A stretch of DNA of 64,000 nucleotides from Rothia koreensis (lineage in GTDB: Bacteria; Actinomycetota; Actinomycetes; Actinomycetales; Micrococcaceae). The notes under the pieces were generated by a model that was not told the origin of the DNA, did not search any database, and saw only the letters and a program-made list of their open reading frames with translations. The stretch covers positions 19,586 to 83,585 of the forward strand of contig NZ_NOIQ01000008.1 in the NCBI RefSeq assembly GCF_004136575.1. The letters run 5' to 3'. A program made the position numbers and the translations under genes. Positions 30,621 through 39,476 of this stretch are shown one piece after another. The first letter of the stretch is position 1, and every line of letters begins with the position of its first letter.

Positions 30621-31503
30621 GTTCGATCCCACAGTGACGATCAGCCGAGGCGGGGAGTCTCTTCGTCTCGGCTTTTCCGTCACTGATGATGGGTACCTAC
30701 TCAAGCGGGGCGTCACGGGTCTGGGTATTGCCCCGGTGGAACACGAGTTCAGTTCGATTCCATCGGGGCATGGTGCCCTCCTTCGGCACACTCGCTTGAC
30801 TGAGCGGGAGCTGTTCTTCCCGATCTTCGTCTACGGGGATTCGTATGAGCAGGTGGACAAGCGCCGTGACGCATTGTTCTCGCTCCTGGACCCGGGCAAG
30901 GGGCCGGTCAGGGTCAGTGTCCAGTCACGGACTCGAAACAGCGAGATCCGGTGGGTTGATGCTGTCTATTCCGATGGTTTGGACGGCGACTATGGCGAGG
31001 ACTTCCGGGGTTGTTACCAGCATTTCGGGGTGACCCTGAAAGCCCCGTCCGCGTTCTGGTCCGCTGATCCGGTTTCGAGGCTGTTCCAGCTCGATCCGGG
31101 GAAGAAACCGTTCTTGTCGGAGACGTCCCCGTTCTTCCCGGTGATCCTGTATTCGTCGTCTATTGCTGGCCGCTTTGAGATCCAGGTCAAGGGCGACAAA
31201 CCGGTCTACCCGGTGTTCACGGTGACCGGGCCTGGCACTGATTTAAAGATTCAGGCCGGGGAGAAGAAGATTCATTTTACGGGTGACATTGAGGCAGGTC
31301 GCCGGATCACGTTCGATACGGCTGCCGGGGATGTTTACGACTCCGAGAACCATGACGGCCAGTTGTGGGACCGGGTTTCGTTGGATTCCGACTTCTTCCA
31401 GCTCAGCCCTGGGGCGAACACCGTCACAGTCTCGTTTACCGGGGCCAATGAAAAGTCGTTGTTGGAGCTGACGTACAAGCCGCAATACCTGACGGGCTAC
31501 TAG
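30613..31503 (+). CDS. Distal tail protein (Sipho_tail family)
   Basis: At 296 residues, directly after the tape measure, it has the Dit-like N-terminal ring domain (GHGALLRHTRLTERELFFPI; DKRRDALFSLLDPGKGPVRV) followed by a C-terminal beta domain. It joins the tail tube to the baseplate. It overlaps the tape measure stop. Confidence 0.85.
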   Translation: MPKFDPTVTISRGGESLRLGFSVTDDGYLLKRGVTGLGIAPVEHEFSSIPSGHGALLRHTRLTERELFFPIFVYGDSYEQVDKRRDALFSLLDPGKGPVRVSVQSRTRNSEIRWVDAVYSDGLDGDYGEDFRGCYQHFGVTLKAPSAFWSADPVSRLFQLDPGKKPFLSETSPFFPVILYSSSIAGRFEIQVKGDKPVYPVFTVTGPGTDLKIQAGEKKIHFTGDIEAGRRITFDTAAGDVYDSENHDGQLWDRVSLDSDFFQLSPGANTVTVSFTGANEKSLLELTYKPQYLTGY

Positions 31504-31511
31504 GGGGTTCT

Positions 31512-32645
31512 ATGGAGATGACGCTGATTGGGCCTGACCTGGTGCCTCGTGGCCGTTTGGATTGGGTGAATTGCACGGTGGTGCAGAAGCTCAACGCTAA
31601 GGGGACGTTTACGGCTCAGATTGTGGGTGAGGGTAGGGCGGCATCTCGGATTGTTCCGGGGTGCCGCCTGTTCATCCGGGACCATGATGCTGGCGCGTAT
31701 TCGGTCCTTATTACCACCATTGAACGGTCGATGACGTCGAAGGGGATTCTCAACCTGAACCTTTCCGGCGTGGATGATCTTGTGGCTTTGGCGCAACGGA
31801 TCACGTTCCCATCGCCTGATCGGGCGGCGGACCAGCAAAACGTGGCCGATTATTATACCGATTCCGGGTCGGCGGGCCGGGTGATCGGGTCGATGGTTCT
31901 GCGGAACCTCGGGCCTAACGCTCGGGCTGAGCGGCGCTGGTTTGGGCTGGTTGTTGATGAGGCTGACACGGGTGGCCGTGTCGAGGTCAAGTCCCGTTTG
32001 AAGCCGGTTCTTGATGAGGCGGCGACGTTGGGCGACCTGGGCAAAGTGAGAATGGTTTGCAGGTATGGGCAGGACCGGAAGCTGCATTTCACTGTTGAGG
32101 CGGTCACGGATCGCACCCGGTCGATGGTCTTCCGGCAAGAGACCGGGACGTTGGGCGACTGGACGGTATCCTTGACGGCCCCGGAGACGACAGCGTTCAT
32201 CCTTGGCGGCAAGGGGGACTTGAAAGAACGCTTGTTGGGCGAGTACAGGATCCCGTCCGAGGACACGTGGGGTTGGCGGGCCGAGACGTTCAAGGACCAG
32301 ACGGACGCGGAGGACCGGGCGGCCCTCGATAAGGCCGGGGCCAAAGAGACTAAGCTCATGGCCGGGTCTGCCGCTGTCACATTGACGGCGAATGAACGCC
32401 CGAATGAGAACGGCACCTCGAAGGTGTTTGGGCGCGATTATCTGATCGGCGACATCGTTACTGCCCGCCTTGGTGGTGCCGATTATACGGATCAGATCCA
32501 GCTGGCGGAGATTTCCTGGGACGACAAGGGCCGCAATACGAAATTGACTATTGGTAAAACCCAGGATCAGGACAACGATTCTCCGGCTTGGGTTAGGCGT
32601 GTGCGTGACCTCGACAAGAGGCAAAGAGGGATGGAGACAAACTAA
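31512..32645 (+). CDS. Minor tail / baseplate protein (Gp37-like)
   Basis: The 377-residue protein (VNCTVVQKLNAKGTFTAQIV; RLFIRDHDAGAYSVLITTIE) resembles the siphovirus ReqiPepy6 Gp37-like group, the actinophage counterpart of tail-hub proteins. GGTGCTTATA-like repeats are absent; the C-terminus is basic and helical (RVRDLDKRQRGMETN). ATG 31512 has GGGG upstream. Confidence 0.75.
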   Translation: MEMTLIGPDLVPRGRLDWVNCTVVQKLNAKGTFTAQIVGEGRAASRIVPGCRLFIRDHDAGAYSVLITTIERSMTSKGILNLNLSGVDDLVALAQRITFPSPDRAADQQNVADYYTDSGSAGRVIGSMVLRNLGPNARAERRWFGLVVDEADTGGRVEVKSRLKPVLDEAATLGDLGKVRMVCRYGQDRKLHFTVEAVTDRTRSMVFRQETGTLGDWTVSLTAPETTAFILGGKGDLKERLLGEYRIPSEDTWGWRAETFKDQTDAEDRAALDKAGAKETKLMAGSAAVTLTANERPNENGTSKVFGRDYLIGDIVTARLGGADYTDQIQLAEISWDDKGRNTKLTIGKTQDQDNDSPAWVRRVRDLDKRQRGMETN

Positions 32646-33577
32646 TGACTGAGCAGTCATTCCCCGTTATTGAAAAACCGTTGACGGATGACCAGTGGAA
32701 GTCCGTCACGCTGGGTATTGGTGACGGTGTCCTGGATGAAGGCGGCAACCCGTACCGGGTGACACTGTCAAACACGGGCGACAGCGTGACTGTTGAGACA
32801 GACTCGTTGAAGGGGTTCAACCACGCAATCTTGCGAGGTTTTTACCACAAGATGGATGCCCCGATCACCCTGAAAGTTCCTGCGGTCACGGCGGAGACGA
32901 CGTACTACATTGCTTTGCAGTACAACCCGGCGAACTCTGAAACCCCTGTGAAGTTGGGGGTTTGGACGAATCTGGACTTCACCAGCGGGAAGTACTACTT
33001 GCATATCGCGGAGATCGTGCGGAAGCCGAATCAGCTTCTCACGGACGCGAAACTGACGATGCGGAACCAGAAGATCACTCCGACGATCCAGGTTGACCGT
33101 GAGGTAGACCTGCCTGACCCTAACCGGTTGTTGTGGGGTACTCGGGCTATTGTGTGGCGCGAGAACAAGGAGTTTAGGGCCTCCTGGAACGTGTGGTCAC
33201 CTATTGGCGGCCAGCGTATCGCCTTGTGGGGTATGCCTGGCTGGTCTTTCACCTCGGGCAGCGGCGGCATGTTGGTTCAGCCGACCTCGGACGGGTGGGA
33301 GTGCAAAGCGAACGCTACTGTGCAACGTGCAGCGGAGTCTTACACGATCCGCGAATGGTCGGTAGTGGGAACAATCATGGGGCCGGAATGGTACCCGCCA
33401 TATCGCCTGTTCGGTCTCGGCGTTTACCGCGATCAACCTATCCAGGTTCAACTGGCCACGAATGGGCAAGTGCAGATTAAACCGATGGGTGGGGCTTCTC
33501 TGAATATCACCCAGGGTTTTTCGTTCACTTTTGATTTTACGTGGTTCGCGCCGATGGACCCGAACACGGCATCCTAA
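32645..33577 (+). CDS. Minor tail protein, 310 aa
   Basis: ATG 32645 overlaps the preceding TAA. The product is beta-rich (VTLGIGDGVLDEGGNPYRVT; ITLKVPAVTAETTYYIALQY) as expected for a baseplate or fibre component. No catalytic motif is visible. Confidence 0.7.
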   Translation: MTEQSFPVIEKPLTDDQWKSVTLGIGDGVLDEGGNPYRVTLSNTGDSVTVETDSLKGFNHAILRGFYHKMDAPITLKVPAVTAETTYYIALQYNPANSETPVKLGVWTNLDFTSGKYYLHIAEIVRKPNQLLTDAKLTMRNQKITPTIQVDREVDLPDPNRLLWGTRAIVWRENKEFRASWNVWSPIGGQRIALWGMPGWSFTSGSGGMLVQPTSDGWECKANATVQRAAESYTIREWSVVGTIMGPEWYPPYRLFGLGVYRDQPIQVQLATNGQVQIKPMGGASLNITQGFSFTFDFTWFAPMDPNTAS

Positions 33578-33589
33578 AGGGGTATTTGG

Positions 33590-33841
33590 ATGAATTACGA
33601 AACAGTTTTGGCGTCTCTGCGAACCACTCTGGCAGCTGACGAAAAAACCCATACGGAGTGCGTGGACCGTACAGCGCGTTTGAGTGAAGAGTACGCGAAA
33701 GCGCAGGCCGCTGAGAAAGCGGCGGCGGACAAGATGAAACAGACTAAGAATACGCTCCTCACCATTGAGTCGCTTTTGCAGGCTCAGAAGGCTACTGAGG
33801 GTGCGTATACCGGGAATATGGGGGTTGAGGCTGATGGCTGA
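33590..33841 (+). CDS. Small coiled-coil tail-region protein, 83 aa
   Basis: ATG 33590 follows AAAGGGG. The product is one long charged helix (EEYAKAQAAEKAAADKMKQT) with a short tail. It overlaps the next gene. It may be a trimerisation or chaperone helix. Confidence 0.6.
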   Translation: MNYETVLASLRTTLAADEKTHTECVDRTARLSEEYAKAQAAEKAAADKMKQTKNTLLTIESLLQAQKATEGAYTGNMGVEADG

Positions 33842-35747
33842 TTTTAGCCAGTTGTCGGGCCGTTTTTTGGCGGCATCGAGGGATTCCACGGCGGCATCTG
33901 ATGAGCCGATGCGCGGCAAGGTTGTGTTTACCCCGAGGTTTACTAGGTTGTCGGACAAGGCTTCGCAGTCCATCCGCTTCCCTGGACGGGTCGAAGGCGT
34001 GTTGGACCCGGCGGGTGAGATTACCCGTGACGGGTCTAACGCGCTTGTCTTGCTGTGCCCGGCTGAAAAGGATGAAGTTCAGTGGGAGTGGACTGTAGCG
34101 CCTGATCTGACGTTTGAGGGCAAGCGTGTTTCGGTGAAGCCGTGGACTGTGCGCATGTGGGCGGCACAGTCGTACCGGCTTGAAGACCTGGTTCAGAGCG
34201 TCCCTGATGCGCTGACCCCGTCTAAGGGCATTGTCAAAATCACGGCTGAACGTGGCGGCATTGTTTTCAAGTTGGGTGACGGCACCGATTATTTTGTTCA
34301 GCTTCCCGAGACGATTAAGGGAGCTGACGGGCGCGGCATCGTCTCCATTGAGGCGGGAGAAGGCACGGACGAGGGGACGCTAACTATCACCTACACGGAC
34401 GGCACCACGAGCAAGGTCAAGGTTCCTAAACCGGCTGACCCGACTATCCTTGTTGAGGCTGAGGCTGAGGCACGCAAAAAAGCTGACGATAACCTGAATG
34501 CGTCCTTGTCGTCTGAGGTCACTAAACGTACGTCTGACGTGTCCAATTTGACGGCTTCGCTGGGCAGTGAGGTTAAGGCTCGTACGGCCCTTGAAGCGCG
34601 GTTTGACGAACTCGCCGGTGGTGCTGGTGACCTTTCGACCGTGAAGAACCGGGTTAAGGCGCTTGAGTACATTAATCAGGCTGAGCTTCGTGCGTACGTG
34701 TCCAACCTGATCCAGAAACAGCTGAATGAGGGTGTCGGTATTGTGTATGCCGGTTCCTCGACCGCTGAGGGCTACGGTTCGGCGGGTATTGGCTCGAACG
34801 ATTATAACGGTAGGGCTTGGGCTGAACGTGTTAACGCTGTGTTGACGCCGCGTACCTTGAATTGGAACGTCAACAACACCGATAAGAAACCGGCAACGGG
34901 CATCCAGGGTTGGCAGTTCTCCAAGGGCGGCACCACGTCCTCGGATTATCTGCCTGCCGATAAGGTGGCCGCTATCGGGTCTATTAAGCCGCAGCTGATG
35001 TTCCACGCTGTCGGCTCGAATAACTACGGTAATCAGTGGGGCCTGGACGATTACGAGCGGGATATGCGGAATAAGCTCGCGGAGATCGACAAGGTTTCCC
35101 CGGATACCCGCCATATTCTTTTGACCTACCAGACGCAGAACGGGAAAGACGGAAATAACCCGCCTATTAAATGGTGGCAGTACAACGAACGTTTGCGGAA
35201 GGTCGCGGAAGAGCACCCGAGGGCGTATTACCTGGACCTGTCGGACGATTCGTACGCTATGGGTATGCCGGGGGCAAATCATTGGTGGGCTTATGCGACC
35301 GATGGTAACCATGTTACCGCGTTCACGCATAGGTATTTTGCGGCTCGTATTCTTGCGGAGCTTGGTTTGCCTGTCCCGCCGGAGGGGCCGGAAACTTATG
35401 TTTGGCCTACGTTTGGTGGCGGCGATAAGGGGCCGGGGGCTACTATCGCTACGAGGTCGGCGGGGTTGCGCCCTTACCCGCGCCAGATCGTCACGACCGG
35501 CACCGTGTTTGGCAGGTCGTCGTCTAACGGCGGTTATTTCAACCTCCAGCTGACGGGGAACACTCAGGCAAATAAGTCGCTTTCCACCAACTCGACAACC
35601 AACGCCACGGGAATGTCTTTGGCGCATTCGTTCTATTGCCCGCCTGGTGTCGAGGCTATCGTCACCCTGTCGGTGGATAATACGGGCGGTTATGTTTCGG
35701 GTGCGGCTGAGTATCAGCGCATCATTACAACGGCGTACATCGTCTAG
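33834..35747 (+). CDS. Tail protein with SGNH/GDSL hydrolase domain
   Basis: The 637-residue protein starts with a beta domain (~1-210) and a helical linker (~215-300). Residues ~300-520 hold an SGNH hydrolase: block I AGSSTAEGYGSA, block II QFSKGGTTSSDY, block III FHAVGSNNYG and block V ATDGNHVTAFTH with Asp and His. A C-terminal beta domain follows (~520-637). It is likely a receptor-binding or fibre protein that deacetylates or cleaves surface esters. Confidence 0.85.
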   Translation: MADFSQLSGRFLAASRDSTAASDEPMRGKVVFTPRFTRLSDKASQSIRFPGRVEGVLDPAGEITRDGSNALVLLCPAEKDEVQWEWTVAPDLTFEGKRVSVKPWTVRMWAAQSYRLEDLVQSVPDALTPSKGIVKITAERGGIVFKLGDGTDYFVQLPETIKGADGRGIVSIEAGEGTDEGTLTITYTDGTTSKVKVPKPADPTILVEAEAEARKKADDNLNASLSSEVTKRTSDVSNLTASLGSEVKARTALEARFDELAGGAGDLSTVKNRVKALEYINQAELRAYVSNLIQKQLNEGVGIVYAGSSTAEGYGSAGIGSNDYNGRAWAERVNAVLTPRTLNWNVNNTDKKPATGIQGWQFSKGGTTSSDYLPADKVAAIGSIKPQLMFHAVGSNNYGNQWGLDDYERDMRNKLAEIDKVSPDTRHILLTYQTQNGKDGNNPPIKWWQYNERLRKVAEEHPRAYYLDLSDDSYAMGMPGANHWWAYATDGNHVTAFTHRYFAARILAELGLPVPPEGPETYVWPTFGGGDKGPGATIATRSAGLRPYPRQIVTTGTVFGRSSSNGGYFNLQLTGNTQANKSLSTNSTTNATGMSLAHSFYCPPGVEAIVTLSVDNTGGYVSGAAEYQRIITTAYIV

Positions 35748-35764
35748 TGGAGGGGGTGGGCCTG

Positions 35765-36205
35765 ATGAGAAATCTTGGTCAACGTATCCTTCTTCTTGGC
35801 GTTTTCGTTGTCAGTCTGGCGCAGGTTATCGCGTATACGCCGTATTTTGGTGGTCCTTATGAGTCGTCCGGCCCGATGTTTTTGACTGATAACGGGTCGG
35901 CCATGTGGTTGTACGTCGCCCTATGGGGCGTGGGCGCTGTCCTTGCTCTGGTCGGGATGATCCGGGGCAAGGGCGGCCTCGCTACTTTGTGGTTCGCGTT
36001 CCTTATGCTGACGTGGGCGGCGGGCTACATGGGGGCCTGGCCTACTCAGGAGGGCGACCGTTACACGCGGGCCTGGATGTCGGCGGCCCTGTACGGGGGC
36101 AACGGGATTAACGCGCTCGGGGCGTTCTACCTGATGCGGCACATTGACGACAGACGAGCGTCCGATATTACGGAGGCGCATAAGATTGTGAGGCGGGATG
36201 AATGA
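35765..36205 (+). CDS. Membrane protein of the lysis region, 146 aa
   Basis: ATG 35765 lies 8 nt after GGAGGGGG. Four hydrophobic segments are visible (RILLLGVFVVSLAQVIAYTP; MWLYVALWGVGAVLALVGMI; LWFAFLMLTWAAGYMGAW; the last near the C-terminus). It may be a holin-like or immunity protein. Confidence 0.6.
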   Translation: MRNLGQRILLLGVFVVSLAQVIAYTPYFGGPYESSGPMFLTDNGSAMWLYVALWGVGAVLALVGMIRGKGGLATLWFAFLMLTWAAGYMGAWPTQEGDRYTRAWMSAALYGGNGINALGAFYLMRHIDDRRASDITEAHKIVRRDE

Positions 36206-36567
36206 GCGAATACGCCCCTTACCTCATTCCCGGTGTTGTCGCAATCATTGTCGCCTGGTTGGGGTTGAAGCCGAAGAAAACTGATCCTGACCAGTTGTTG
36301 CGTGATGACCTTAAATATATGGGGGAGCGTGTCGAGCAACAGCGGAAGATTAGCGAATCATTGGAGGCGCAGGTCGATGAGTTGCGGCGTGACCGTGATG
36401 CCCAGAAGCAGGAGATTTTTTCACTGAAAAATAAGGTGGATGACCTGTGGGTTCGGATGCGTAAAGTTGTTGATTATGCGCGCACGTTGGAGAACCGTAT
36501 TACGGGGTTGACGGGTAAACCGCATGAGCGCCCGTCTGAGCTTGAAGAGATTTTCGAGCGTCATTAG
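36202..36567 (+). CDS. Membrane-anchored coiled-coil protein, 121 aa
   Basis: An N-terminal helix (YAPYLIPGVVAIIVAWLGL) anchors it and a long coiled coil follows (ESLEAQVDELRRDRDAQKQE). It overlaps the upstream gene and precedes the endolysin, so it could be a holin/antiholin or spanin-like partner. Confidence 0.6.
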   Translation: MSEYAPYLIPGVVAIIVAWLGLKPKKTDPDQLLRDDLKYMGERVEQQRKISESLEAQVDELRRDRDAQKQEIFSLKNKVDDLWVRMRKVVDYARTLENRITGLTGKPHERPSELEEIFERH

Positions 36568-36604
36568 GGTGCTCAACATATTTTTTGGAAGGAGCATTGG
36601 TGCG

Positions 36605-37369
36605 ATGACCAACATGGAAGCGGCTATCGGTTGGTTTCAGGATAGGGCTGGGGCTGTCACGTATTCGATGGATTACCGTAACGGGCCGGGGTCTTACGAC
36701 TGCTCCAGTTCCGTCTATTATGCGCTGATGGACGCTGGGGCTAACACGTCCGGCACGGTTGGGAATACCGAGTCCATGTTTTCGGATTTGCCTTCGTGGG
36801 GTTTCCAGGAGGTTCAGGCTACGGCGGAGGGCATCCCTACCCAGCGGGGCGACATCTTTATCTGGGGTGACCCTGGAAGCTCAGCAGGCGCGGCGGGCCA
36901 TACGGGGATTTTCGTTGACTCTGACAATATCCTGCATTGTAATTTCGGCTACAACGGTATCACCCTGAACAATCACGATTATATTTGGTCGGCTAATGGT
37001 TCCCCGCCGTGTCACATTTTCCGTTATTCCGGGGGCGAATCACCGGCTCCGGCGCAGGTTGAAACACAGACTATCAGTAAGGATTGGTTCGATATGGCTA
37101 GTAGGCAGGACCTCGCGGAGGTCGTCAACGATGTACTCCATCAGAACGATGGGTTCATCCGTCAGTGTATCCACAACGTTATCCACAACGAGAAGTTCAA
37201 CCGTGAAGGGACCGTGAATGGTCAGCCCGTGGGCGGACAGACCACTTTGGTCACGGAAGCGCAGTATAACGCCCAGAACTTCGGGCGATTGAAGGCTGAT
37301 GTTCTGTTCACCCAGAAGCAGGTGGCCGACCTGACTGCCGAGGTTAAGGCGTCGAAGGAGGGCAAGTAG
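36605..37369 (+). CDS. Endolysin (NlpC/P60-like phage amidase/peptidase)
   Basis: ATG 36605 has GGAAGGAG upstream. The N-terminal ~150 residues hold GPGSYDCSSSVYYALMDAGA with the catalytic Cys and AAGHTGIFVDSDNILHCNFG with the His, as in phage peptidoglycan hydrolases of the Amidase_5 type. A linker follows, then a C-terminal helical domain (~165-254) that may bind the wall. It has no signal peptide, so it depends on a holin. Confidence 0.85.
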   Translation: MTNMEAAIGWFQDRAGAVTYSMDYRNGPGSYDCSSSVYYALMDAGANTSGTVGNTESMFSDLPSWGFQEVQATAEGIPTQRGDIFIWGDPGSSAGAAGHTGIFVDSDNILHCNFGYNGITLNNHDYIWSANGSPPCHIFRYSGGESPAPAQVETQTISKDWFDMASRQDLAEVVNDVLHQNDGFIRQCIHNVIHNEKFNREGTVNGQPVGGQTTLVTEAQYNAQNFGRLKADVLFTQKQVADLTAEVKASKEGK

Positions 37370-37370
37370 T

Positions 37371-37865
37371 ATGGAGGCTAAAAAGACTGTGGGTACCACT
37401 ACCCTTTCGGCTACGGGCGGTTCCGTGGTTGGTGGCGCTTTGGCCGCTATCGTCCTGTACTTTTTCCCTGAGTCGGCGCAGGTCGAGCTGCTTGCGCCAT
37501 TGACTATCGTGCTCTCAGCGGTCTGCGCTTTGGCGGGCGGGTATTTGTCGCCGTCTAAGGCGGAGACTCTTGCGCCGTACCTGGCTCAGGCTAGCGAGGA
37601 CATCGCGGACAAGGTTGCTGCGAAGGCTCCTACGGCGGTTGTGCCGTCCGCCGATGAAGTGGCCGAGGCCGTGGCTAATAAGACCAGCACGGGCGGTTAC
37701 ACGGGCGCTCACGCCGCTACTGGCGACGTTGAGCGGCACCGGCCCACTGGGGCACCTGTAGCTACTGAACCGGGCGTAGGCGTCCAGGCGGTCGCGGCAC
37801 CTGCCGGCACGTCGGACGGCGACTACCCTGACCTTGATTCTTTGGCTAAGGTGGGGACGGTCTAG
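37371..37865 (+). CDS. Holin
   Basis: Two hydrophobic segments are clear (SVVGGALAAIVLYFFPESAQ; LLAPLTIVLSAVCALAGGYL), with a long polar Ala/Val/Gly-rich tail. It starts 1 nt after the endolysin stop; 164 residues. This fits small actinophage holins. Confidence 0.75.
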   Translation: MEAKKTVGTTTLSATGGSVVGGALAAIVLYFFPESAQVELLAPLTIVLSAVCALAGGYLSPSKAETLAPYLAQASEDIADKVAAKAPTAVVPSADEVAEAVANKTSTGGYTGAHAATGDVERHRPTGAPVATEPGVGVQAVAAPAGTSDGDYPDLDSLAKVGTV

Positions 37866-37892
37866 CCGATCCTCTGTCAGTGGCCAACTAGG

Positions 37893-38305
37893 TTAGATAG
37901 GTGGGGTTACCTGAAAATGACTCTGGGCGACCCCACCGACTAGACTGCACACACGTCTCCGAAACCTTTGTGCTAGCTGTTCGCAGCGGAGACGCATAGA
38001 GACCCCCACTCGCCTGTGCCGGTGAGTGGGGGTCCTTTTTGCGTGCGGGGATTGATGTTGACGGACGACTATACTGGTGGCCGTGTCCCATGTCACCTGT
38101 CTGTGGGTGTGTATCAGTCGTGGGGCACGGTTTGGCCCCCGGTTTTTACCTTTGTCGCCGGGGGCCTTTCACGGTCCTGCCCCAGACAAGCAGGGCCTAT
38201 ATGCTGTATACGTCTAGTTTGTCCGAAAGCTGTGGACTCCTGTGTAGCTAGGCACGAAGAGACCCCCACTCACCGCCATTGGTGAGTGGGGGTCCTTTTG
38301 CGTAT
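37893..38305 (+). ncRNA. Cluster of terminators and possible small RNAs after the lysis genes
   Basis: No gene is seen. GTGGGGT/ACCCCAC and GTCTCCG/CGGAGAC hairpins are followed by GACCCCCACTCGCC/GGTGAGTGGGGGTCC with T5 (ends ~38041). Then CCGTGTCCC/GGGGCACGG (38080-38130) is followed by GGCCCCCGG/CCGGGGGCC with TTT (ends ~38169). A near copy of the first terminator, GACCCCCACTCACC/GGTGAGTGGGGGTCC with TTTT, ends near 38300. Confidence 0.5.
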
Positions 38306-38965
38306 CTAATTGGTGAACTCGGGCATGATTCCACCGCTGTCGCGGAGGTCCCACACCTTGGCCGGTTCGAGACTACTCCAATTTTGGGAGTTAATCGTGT
38401 CCGGGCTGTATGCGAGGTTGAACGCCATCGCATCGTTAACGTCGCCTTCGATGAGAATCTTCGAACCCGGAACACCGGCCTCACGAATCGCGTCGAGGAT
38501 CGCGGCGGTGTCACGCTGGGCGCCCTTCACCATACCCTTCTTAGAAAGAGCATCCCGGATCTGGAACTTGATCCATACGCTGTCGTCTGAAGGCTCATAC
38601 GTGCTGAATTTGGCTTCTTTCGCGCCCGAGGACTTGAGCGCCTTGTTCACCTGCTTTTTCATGGCCGCCTCGGGGTCATCGGGAGCTGGCTTTTCTGACT
38701 TGGGTTCCTCAGTTGGCGGGAGCTCGGACTCCACCCGTTCCTTGGGAGCTTCCGACGATGAGGACGATGACGCTTTGTCGCCCGACTTTTTCTCGTCGTC
38801 ATTGTTGCTGCCACCGCCGACGGCGGAGGCGATAGCGGCGATGACGATGATTACGACGATGATGCCGAGGCAGCCAAGGCATCCACGCTTCCTCTTGGGT
38901 CCGTCGGGGGCGCCGGCGGCAGCGTTTCGTTCGCGGCGTTGCTTGCCAGTCCAGTCGATCTTCAT
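38306..38965 (-). CDS. Membrane-anchored prophage protein of unknown function, 219 aa
   Basis: Read from ATG 38965 on the minus strand. A basic N-terminus (PKRKRGCLGCLGIIVVIIVI) leads into one membrane helix, then a Ser/Glu/Pro-rich linker (~50-100), then a compact domain (~105-219). It lies next to attR and is read against the phage late genes, a usual place for lysogenic conversion or superinfection genes. Function not shown by sequence. Confidence 0.7.
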   Translation of the reverse strand: MKIDWTGKQRRERNAAAGAPDGPKRKRGCLGCLGIIVVIIVIAAIASAVGGGSNNDDEKKSGDKASSSSSSEAPKERVESELPPTEEPKSEKPAPDDPEAAMKKQVNKALKSSGAKEAKFSTYEPSDDSVWIKFQIRDALSKKGMVKGAQRDTAAILDAIREAGVPGSKILIEGDVNDAMAFNLAYSPDTINSQNWSSLEPAKVWDLRDSGGIMPEFTN

Positions 38966-39174
38966 GTTGCTTCTCCTGTGGTGCGGGTGTCTTTTTGAGT
39001 TTATCCCCGTAGTTGCCTGGGAACTATCTGGGTGGGGTTGTTACGTTGTCCAGCGGTTCGAATTGGGTGGGAGGTGCCGGGGTGGTGTCTTGAGGACTTG
39101 GTGTATCGGGCTACATGTGGTGGCCAGCCGGGCGAGTAGGGATGGTTTTTGGCACCGCATGAGGGGCGCCGGGC

Positions 39175-39289
39175 GTGACTAATCGTTAGTCACGAGTTAG
39201 TCACGAGGCCTGAACGCGAGTGAACAGCTGTAAGTAAAAACCCTGGTTTTTCAAGGGGTTTAGACGGTAGTAGACACCCCTAAACCCCT
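39175..39289. repeat. Repeat sites near attR
   Basis: GTGACTAA-tcg-TTAGTCAC (39175-39193) is a perfect inverted repeat, and TTAGTCACGAG is repeated directly at 39186-39196 and 39197-39207. Closer to the att core AGGGGTTTAG (39254-39263) pairs with CTAAACCCCT (39280-39289). Such repeats beside an att core are typical integrase-arm or excisionase sites. Confidence 0.55.
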
Positions 39290-39310
39290 ATCTGGGGCAC
39301 TCAAAATGCG

Positions 39311-39352
39311 GTTCTTCACGGAGTGTGGGTTCGAGTCCCACCTTGGGCACCA
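39311..39352 (+). other. attR: duplicated 3' end of a tRNA gene
   Basis: GTGGG-TTCGAGT-CCCAC (39325-39341) is a complete T arm, followed by CTTGGGC, A and CCA (39342-39352). No matching acceptor 5' strand (GCCCAAG) or D arm occurs upstream, so only the 3' portion is present. The intact tRNA should lie at the other prophage end, outside the window. Confidence 0.75.
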
Positions 39353-39364
39353 GCAGGTAAAAAG

Positions 39365-39408
39365 CGAGCCTTGCACGGTACACAACGTACTGCGCAAGGC
39401 TCGTTTTT
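39365..39408 (+). terminator. Intrinsic terminator behind the tRNA end
   Basis: CGAGCCTTGC (39365-39374) pairs with GCAAGGCTCG (39394-39403), followed by five T; A-rich sequence on the other side would let it work in both directions. It is probably the original host tRNA terminator. Confidence 0.75.
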
Positions 39409-39476
39409 CTTTGTCTGCCGGTCACGATATGGATCGGGTGAGTTTCACGGCGCGCGGCTCGCCGAGCCTGCCATAT

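Noticed and set aside
37179..37187. A third perfect DnaA box
   Set aside because: It lies inside the endolysin coding sequence, next to a near repeat that encodes CIHNVIHN; most likely chance.
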